Below are positions 59,095 to 64,000 of a DNA stretch of 64,000 bases, one piece after another. The number at the start of each line of letters is the position of its first letter. Within the stretch, counting starts at the first letter, position 1. The translations under genes and the position numbers were made by a program. The notes beneath the pieces are model-generated. The model searched no databases and was not told the origin of the DNA. It worked only from the letters and a program-made list of their open reading frames with translations. The DNA is from Micromonospora luteifusca (GTDB lineage: Bacteria > Actinomycetota > Actinomycetes > Mycobacteriales > Micromonosporaceae): NCBI RefSeq assembly GCF_016907275.1, contig NZ_JAFBBP010000001.1, positions 434,001 to 498,000 on the forward strand, read 5' to 3'.

Positions 59095-60375
59095 ATGGTT
59101 GAGGAGTTGGCGCAGGCAGATGGCGCCGTCGCAGCCTGCGTCGACGCCGCCACCTGGGCCCAGGCCGAGCACGACCTGATCGCGGCACTCGATGCCGCGC
59201 ACCGCCTGGAGCAGCGCCTCGCCGCCGTGAAACTCGCCCTGATCCGCGAGATCGACGCCCGCGGCACGGCCCGCGCACAGGGCGCTTCATCCACCGCGGT
59301 CTGGTTGCGCGAACGGCTCCACCTCACCATCCCCGCCGCCCGCCGACTCGTCGACCTCGCCACCGCACTCGACACCGCCAACCCAGGCGTACGACGAGCA
59401 CTGGCCGACGCCACCATCACCCTCGACCAAGCCCGAGTCATCGCCGACACCGTCACCACCGTGCACACCGCCGCCGGCCCCGAAGCCGCCGACAAAGCCG
59501 TCGGAGTGCTCGTCCACTGGGCTGGGCAGTTCGACCCCACCCTGTTGCGCAAACTCGGCACCCGCATCCTCGACCACGTCGCACCCGACATCGCCGACAC
59601 CGCCGCCCGGGCCGCACTGCAAGCCGAAACCACCCGCGCCACCCGCGACCGCCACCTCACGTTGTCCGAGCAAACCGACGGCCGACTCCGACTCACCGGC
59701 ACCCTCGACGCCGAAACCGCCGGCCTGCTGCGCGCCGCCATCGACCCGCTGACCGCACCCTCCGGCCCCGACGACGCCCGCACCCCCGGGCAACGCCGCC
59801 ACGACGCCCTCGCCGACGTGTGCCGACTCAGCCTGCGCACCGGGCAGCTACCCGAACACGGCGGCGAACCGGCCCAGATCGTCGTCACCACCAGCTACGA
59901 CGGCCTCGCCCGACAGCTCAACACCAGCACCCTCGACACCGGCCTCCTCCACGCTGGCACCCTCGACACCGGTCTCCATCTCACCCCGGAAACAGTGCGC
60001 CGCCTCGCCTGCGACGCCACGATCCTCCCTGCCGTGCTCGGCAGCGCCAGCCAGGTCCTCGACGTCGGCCGGCAACGCCGCCTCATCACCGGGCCCCTAC
60101 GCCGCGCCCTCGTCCTTCGCGACCGCGGCTGCGCGTTCCCCGGATGCGACCGACCACCCCGCTGGTGCGACGCCCACCACATCCACCACTGGGCCGACGG
60201 CGGCACCACCAACCTCGACAACGCCGTCCTACTCTGCGGCCACCACCACCGACACCTCCACCACAGCGACTGGACCGTCCGCCTCGGCGGCGACAGCCAC
60301 CCCGAGTTCATCCCACCCGCCTGGCTCGACCCCGAACAGGTCCCCCGCCGCAACCACTACCACCGACGCAGATAG
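59095..60375 (+). CDS. HNH endonuclease, DUF222/13E12 repeat family
   Basis: 426 residues. The N-terminal DUF222 helical domain (about 1-300) contains HRLEQRLAAVKLALIREIDA and GRLRLTGTLDAETAGLLRAA. The C-terminal HNH domain has CAFPGCDRPPRWCDAHHIHH and DNAVLLCGHHHRHLHHSDW, with the two CxxC-like zinc sites and the catalytic HHI His. 13E12 proteins are multicopy in actinobacteria; the nuclease activity is predicted and the role is unknown. Codon use is skewed to CAC/ACC-rich runs, unlike its neighbours. The SOS-box-like site suggests DNA-damage control. Confidence 0.88.
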   Translation: MVEELAQADGAVAACVDAATWAQAEHDLIAALDAAHRLEQRLAAVKLALIREIDARGTARAQGASSTAVWLRERLHLTIPAARRLVDLATALDTANPGVRRALADATITLDQARVIADTVTTVHTAAGPEAADKAVGVLVHWAGQFDPTLLRKLGTRILDHVAPDIADTAARAALQAETTRATRDRHLTLSEQTDGRLRLTGTLDAETAGLLRAAIDPLTAPSGPDDARTPGQRRHDALADVCRLSLRTGQLPEHGGEPAQIVVTTSYDGLARQLNTSTLDTGLLHAGTLDTGLHLTPETVRRLACDATILPAVLGSASQVLDVGRQRRLITGPLRRALVLRDRGCAFPGCDRPPRWCDAHHIHHWADGGTTNLDNAVLLCGHHHRHLHHSDWTVRLGGDSHPEFIPPAWLDPEQVPRRNHYHRRR

Positions 60376-60549
60376 ACACACGAGCAAGGCGATCACCTCT
60401 GTCAGGCCGACGAGCCGGGCCCTTGGGACGCCCCCCAGGTACTGGTCTGCGTTGCCCGATATAGGGCCCATCTGCGCGGCCGGCAACGCGCACCGCCTTG
60501 CGTTGTCGCGCCCTCGGCGGGACCGACCACCTCACCGCACGACCTCCGA

Positions 60550-60626
60550 CCCACGGCCCACGGCCCACAGCCCACGGCCCACGGCCCACAGCCCACGGCC
60601 CACGGCCCACGGCCCACGGCCCACGG
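60550..60626. repeat. 7-bp minisatellite (CCCACGG)11
   Basis: Eleven head-to-tail copies of CCCACGG or CCCACAG. The order GG-GG-AG occurs twice, then five CCCACGG, so a 21-bp unit was duplicated first. The 386-bp gap between the HNH and DinB genes holds nothing else I can name. Confidence 0.9.
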
Positions 60627-60761
60627 CGGCATGATCAGCCGCAGGTCGTCTGGCGTAACAGAAACGCCACCGAAGAGTGCCTGGGACGTGTCCCGCCGAT
60701 CATGGGTTTCGTGGATCGTCCGGGGCAGCGCCGACACCCGATCGGATGCCATAGTGCCGCG

Positions 60762-61337
60762 ATGAAGGCAGACCTGCACAGTTACTTGAAGGGCGGCCGC
60801 GACGCGCTGCTGTGGAAGCTCGACGGAGTCAGCGAATACGACATTCGGCGTCCGTTGACCCGGACCGCAACCAACCTGCTCGGTCTGGTGAAGCACTCCG
60901 CGGCCATGGAGATCCTCTACTTCGGCGTCGTGTTCGGTCGACCGTTCGAGCAGGATCTGCCGTACGTCGGTGACGGAGCGGAGACCAACGCCGACATGTG
61001 GGCGACCGCGGATGAGACCCGCGAGGAGATCGTCGTGCTGTACCGTCGCGCGATCGCCCACGCCGATGCCACCATCGAAGCCCTTGCGCTGGACGAGGTC
61101 GGCGGCGTGCCGTGGTGGGGCGATGAGGCGGTCACGTTGCACCAGGTCATGGTCCACGTCATCGCGGAGACACAACGGCACGCCGGTCACGCTGACATCG
61201 TGCGGGAACTCATCGACGGGGCGGCCGGGCTGCTGCCCGGCAACGACAACCTGCCTCCGGCCGATGAGTCATGGTGGCTGGACCACCGCCAGCGAGTGGA
61301 ACAGGCTGCCCTCGACGCCAGCAAACGCAGCAACTAG
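60762..61337 (+). CDS. DinB-superfamily (DUF664-type) protein
   Basis: 191 residues forming a four-helix bundle. Possible metal-binding His are in LLGLVKHSAAMEILYFG and VIAETQRHAGHADIVREL, the pattern of the DinB/mycothiol-dependent transferase group. It may transfer mycothiol to a toxic substrate, or be an orphan. ATG 60762 lies six bases after CATAGT, so the transcript may be leaderless; the upstream open frame runs through the minisatellite and is not used. Confidence 0.8.
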   Translation: MKADLHSYLKGGRDALLWKLDGVSEYDIRRPLTRTATNLLGLVKHSAAMEILYFGVVFGRPFEQDLPYVGDGAETNADMWATADETREEIVVLYRRAIAHADATIEALALDEVGGVPWWGDEAVTLHQVMVHVIAETQRHAGHADIVRELIDGAAGLLPGNDNLPPADESWWLDHRQRVEQAALDASKRSN

Positions 61338-61511
61338 ATTTTCCGTCGATCATGGAAGCCAGTGACGGCGGTGCGGAGGGCGAGGACGGCCCGGTAGATA
61401 GATGCGCGGGTGGCGGCGGAGGAAGGTTCGGACGTCGTCCAATGCACGACAGTCCACGTCCGACGGACCTACCTCGGAACCGCCGCGGATACGGCACCCC
61501 GGCGCGGTGAC

Positions 61512-61542
61512 TTGACCTCAAGCTCGGGTGAGGTCCTAACCT
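61512..61542 (+). promoter_or_regulatory. MerR-type promoter with 19-bp spacer (ABC exporter)
   Basis: TTGACC (61512-61517) and TAACCT (61537-61542) are 19 bp apart and overlap the dyad GACCTCA-N8-TGAGGTC (61514-61535). This is again the architecture activated by MerR-family proteins. The only MerR gene in the window is at 57498. Confidence 0.72.
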
Positions 61543-61561
61543 CCGGTATCGGAGGTACGGC

Positions 61562-63454
61562 ATGAGCATGGAAGTTACCGCGTGGATGTCTCTGCACCAC
61601 ACGATAAACGCGCAAGATGAGCGACCGCTGTCACGGGCCACCCTGAAGCGGATCGCGAAGTTCGCACGACCACACCGCGCCTTGATCATCAGGTTCCTGC
61701 TGCTGAGCGTGGTGACCGCGGTTCTCACGGTGGCGGCACCCGTACTCGCCGGTCGTGTGGTCGACGCGATCGTCGACGGCGCCGCCAGCGGCGTCGTGAT
61801 CCGGTTGGCGGTGCTGATCGCGCTGATCGCTCTCGCCGAGGCCGGCCTGGGTCTGCTGACGCGGTTCCTCTCCGCGAGCATCGGCGAGGGGTTGATCGTC
61901 CAGCTACGGACGGCGGTCTTCGACCACGTTCAGCGGATGCCGGTGGCGTTCTTCACCCGGACTCGCACGGGTGCGCTGGTCAGCCGCCTGAACAACGACG
62001 TGATCGGCGCGCAGCGGGCCTTCAGCGACACCCTGTCGAGTGTGGTGGGCAACGCGGTCACGTTGATTCTGACGTTGGCCGTGATGCTCACCTTCTCCTG
62101 GCAGATCACGCTGCTGGCGCTCGTCCTGCTGCCCATCTTCGTGCTACCGGCCCGGCGGATGGGTTCGCGGCTCGCCCAGTTGCAGCGCGAGGCCGCCGAG
62201 CACAACGCGGCCATGAGCACCCGGATGACAGAGCGCTTCTCCGCGCCCGGTGCCACCCTGGTCAAGCTGTACGGGCGTCCTGCCGAGGAGTCCGCCGAGT
62301 TCGCGGCGCGGGCACGACGGGTACGCGACATCGGCATCCGCGCCGCCATGCTCCAGTGGGTCTTCATCACCGCGCTCACCGTCGTCGGTTCACTGGCGCT
62401 GGCCCTGGTCTACGGGTTGGGCGGCGTCTACGCCCTGCGGGGCAGCCTCGACGCCGGGACCGTCGTCGCCCTCGCACTGCTCCTGTCGCGTCTCTACGCA
62501 CCGTTGACGTCACTGGCCAGCGCCCGGGTCGAGGTGATGAGCGCGCTGGTGAGCTTCGAGCGGGTGTTCGAGGTCCTCGACCTCACGCCGCTGATCCTCG
62601 ACAGGTCAAACGCCCGCCCACTCCCCGACGGGCCGGTCGCGGTGGAGTTCGACGGGGTGCGGTTCGGCTACCCGTCGGCGGACAAGGTGTCGCTCGCGTC
62701 CCTGGAGGATGTGGCGAAGCTCGATACGCGCGGCGGCGAGGAAGTGCTGCACGGCGTGTCGTTCCGCGCCGAAGCGGGGCAGATGGTCGCCCTCGTCGGC
62801 TCGTCCGGGGCGGGCAAGTCGACGATCGCGCAGCTCGTGCCCCGCCTGTACGACGTCGAGGACGGGGCGGTGAAGCTCGCCGACATCGACGTACGCGATC
62901 TGTCGGCCGAGTCGATCCGCACTGCGCTGGGCGTGGTGACCCAGGACGGGCACCTCTTCCACGAGAGCATCCGTGCCAACCTGGCGTTCGCTCAGCCGGA
63001 CGCCACCGAGGACGAGATGTGGGAGGTGCTCGAGCGGGCCCGACTCGACGGTCTGATCCGCTCACTTCCGGATGGGCTCGACACTGTCGTCGGTGAACGC
63101 GGATACCGCCTGTCGGGTGGGGAACGGCAGCGGCTCACCATCGCGCGGCTGCTGCTGGCCCGTCCGCGCGTGGTCATCCTCGACGAAGCGACCGCGCATC
63201 TCGACTCGACCTCGGAGGCGGCGGTTCAGGAGGCCCTCGCCGAAGCCCTGACGGGCCGGACGAGCGTGGTCATCGCACACCGGCTCTCCACCATCCGGGC
63301 GGCAGATCAGATCCTCGTCGTCGAGGACGGACGCATCGTCGAACGTGGGCGACACAGCGACCTGCTCGCCGCGGGCGGCCGGTACCAGGAGCTGTACCGC
63401 ACCCAGTTCGACCAGGAACAGCCGACGGTGCAGGAGCAACGGGTCGGCATCTGA
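61562..63454 (+). CDS. ABC exporter, fused permease and ATPase
   Basis: 630 residues. The N-terminal exporter membrane domain has six transmembrane segments (about 45-340; starts PHRALIIRFLLLSVVTAVLT). The C-terminal ATPase has Walker A VALVGSSGAGKSTIAQ (near 412), signature YRLSGGERQRLTIARLLLA, Walker B VVILDEATAHLD and the H-loop VIAHRLSTIR. It acts as a homodimer or heterodimer, exporting a drug, lipid or peptide. The start follows GGAGGTACGGC. The MerR-type promoter suggests induction by its substrate or by thiol stress. Confidence 0.92.
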   Translation: MSMEVTAWMSLHHTINAQDERPLSRATLKRIAKFARPHRALIIRFLLLSVVTAVLTVAAPVLAGRVVDAIVDGAASGVVIRLAVLIALIALAEAGLGLLTRFLSASIGEGLIVQLRTAVFDHVQRMPVAFFTRTRTGALVSRLNNDVIGAQRAFSDTLSSVVGNAVTLILTLAVMLTFSWQITLLALVLLPIFVLPARRMGSRLAQLQREAAEHNAAMSTRMTERFSAPGATLVKLYGRPAEESAEFAARARRVRDIGIRAAMLQWVFITALTVVGSLALALVYGLGGVYALRGSLDAGTVVALALLLSRLYAPLTSLASARVEVMSALVSFERVFEVLDLTPLILDRSNARPLPDGPVAVEFDGVRFGYPSADKVSLASLEDVAKLDTRGGEEVLHGVSFRAEAGQMVALVGSSGAGKSTIAQLVPRLYDVEDGAVKLADIDVRDLSAESIRTALGVVTQDGHLFHESIRANLAFAQPDATEDEMWEVLERARLDGLIRSLPDGLDTVVGERGYRLSGGERQRLTIARLLLARPRVVILDEATAHLDSTSEAAVQEALAEALTGRTSVVIAHRLSTIRAADQILVVEDGRIVERGRHSDLLAAGGRYQELYRTQFDQEQPTVQEQRVGI

Positions 63455-63490
63455 GGCCGCGTCACTGGGAGCGCCTGCTCCTCGACCAGA

Positions 63491-63530
63491 GCCGCCGCCC
63501 GTCCCGGTGATCCCCGTGGCGGGCGGCGGC
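63491..63530. terminator. bidirectional hairpin terminator
   Basis: GCCGCCGCCCG and CGGGCGGCGGC pair perfectly (11 bp) with an 18-base loop, between the convergent exporter and PepSY genes. Confidence 0.7.
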
Positions 63531-63539
63531 CTCAGACGG

Positions 63540-64000
63540 TCAGTCGTCGTCGGAGCTGCCGTCATCGTCATCGTCGTCATCGCCGGACCGGTCGTCATCG
63601 TCGTCGTCGGCCGGCTCCTGCTCGGCCTTGACCACCGATCCGTTGTCCCGGTCGACGTCCACCTCGTGCTCGGTGTCGCCCGCGACGATCTCGACGCTCC
63701 ACACCGGTCGGCCGTGTTCCTGCTCGGCCTCGACCTCGACGATCTGGCCGCCGCCGGCCTTGGCGAGCGCGATCTCCCCGGCACGCCTCTCGTCGACCGC
63801 GCTGCCCGCCGGCGCGGTGCCGGCCGACGGCGTTCCGGCCGATGGCGTACCCGATGGGGTTCCGGCCGACGGCGAACCGCTGGCCCCGGGCGCGTCCGTG
63901 TCCGTCGGCGCGACGGTCGCCGCGGCGAGTGCCGTGCCGCCCGCCCGCGTGTCGTTTGCGGCGTTGACGCCCAGGGCGACGCCGGCCACCGCCAGCACCG
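63540..64000 (-). CDS. PepSY-domain protein with Asp-rich tail (5' end missing)
   Basis: At least 152 residues; the frame continues past the window edge, where a signal or anchor helix (LAVAGVALGVNAA) ends. A low-complexity linker of Ser/Gly/Thr/Pro/Ala repeats (SAGTPSGTPSAGTPSAG) precedes a PepSY domain (AGEIALAKAGGGQIVEVEAE, WSVEIVAGDTEHEVDVDRDN). The last 20 residues are mostly aspartate (DDDDDDRSGDDDD), giving a strongly acidic end that could bind metal ions. PepSY proteins often inhibit peptidases or sit near two-component systems. Confidence 0.8.
   Translation of the reverse strand, partial: VLAVAGVALGVNAANDTRAGGTALAAATVAPTDTDAPGASGSPSAGTPSGTPSAGTPSAGTAPAGSAVDERRAGEIALAKAGGGQIVEVEAEQEHGRPVWSVEIVAGDTEHEVDVDRDNGSVVKAEQEPADDDDDDRSGDDDDDDDGSSDDD

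Overview
The window is GC-rich with dense G/C-ending codons, secreted glycan hydrolases, LacI, TetR, MerR and AraC regulators, a 13E12-type HNH gene and several probably leaderless promoters. This fits a chromosomal segment of a filamentous actinomycete, most likely Micromonosporaceae (inference from gene content and style; no 16S or tRNA gene was seen). The first and last genes are cut by the window edges.

Layout. 0-11.8 kb: secreted and membrane proteins (GDSL esterase, DUF2231, a large S8 protease divergent from an S15 X-Pro peptidase, a C39-like peptidase, DUF1996, DUF305), with a repeat-rich gene-free kilobase at 8.3-9.3 kb. 11.8-26.2 kb: small-molecule and regulatory genes (alpha/beta hydrolases, TetR with an aldo-keto reductase, araD, GNAT, LtrA, an FMO-like monooxygenase divergent from AraC, a GH128-like glucanase, an epimerase, two VOC proteins, two split-barrel flavin/F420 proteins). 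26.4-40.4 kb: a GH18 chitinase, an EACC1 plus membrane-caspase pair, an M14 carboxypeptidase, and a co-directional run of secreted glycosidases (clan-A GH with CBM2, GH92, GH3). 40.6-50 kb: the most unusual region, a conflict/RiPP island in two convergent operons. 50-64 kb: SanA/YdcF, LacI with GH43, an ECF sigma operon, a GH46 chitosanase, MerR-thioredoxin, gene remnants, an HNH 13E12 gene, a DinB protein, an ABC exporter and a PepSY protein.

The island. The plus-strand operon encodes an EACC-like small protein, a VMAP-type protein with an N-terminal EAD2-like domain, and a 1,296-residue SAV_2336/NB-ARC/TPR protein of the kind found in FxSxx-COOH systems. Two tiny ORFs sit in the overlapping stop/start junctions. 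The minus-strand operon encodes a caspase with a C-terminal EAD2-like domain, a short FxsA-like peptide, and an HExxH protein resembling the alpha-ketoglutarate-type peptide beta-hydroxylases; the peptide and hydroxylase genes overlap. The two operons meet tail to tail at a perfect 16-bp inverted repeat. Working model (inference): VMAP and the NB-ARC/TPR protein sense a threat and recruit the caspase by EAD2-EAD2 contact, while the peptide is modified by the HExxH enzyme. No radical SAM cyclophane synthase and no MoxR ATPase are in the window, and the peptide runs past the position where FxSxx-COOH peptides end, so this looks like a variant. A second, simpler EACC1-caspase pair lies at 27.8-30.1 kb.

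Other themes: two MerR-type promoters with 19-bp spacers (upstream of merR-trx and of the ABC exporter), a remnant of an ABC exporter directly behind merR-trx, SOS-box-like sites before both the intact and the decayed 13E12 gene, and several candidate operators for carbohydrate genes.
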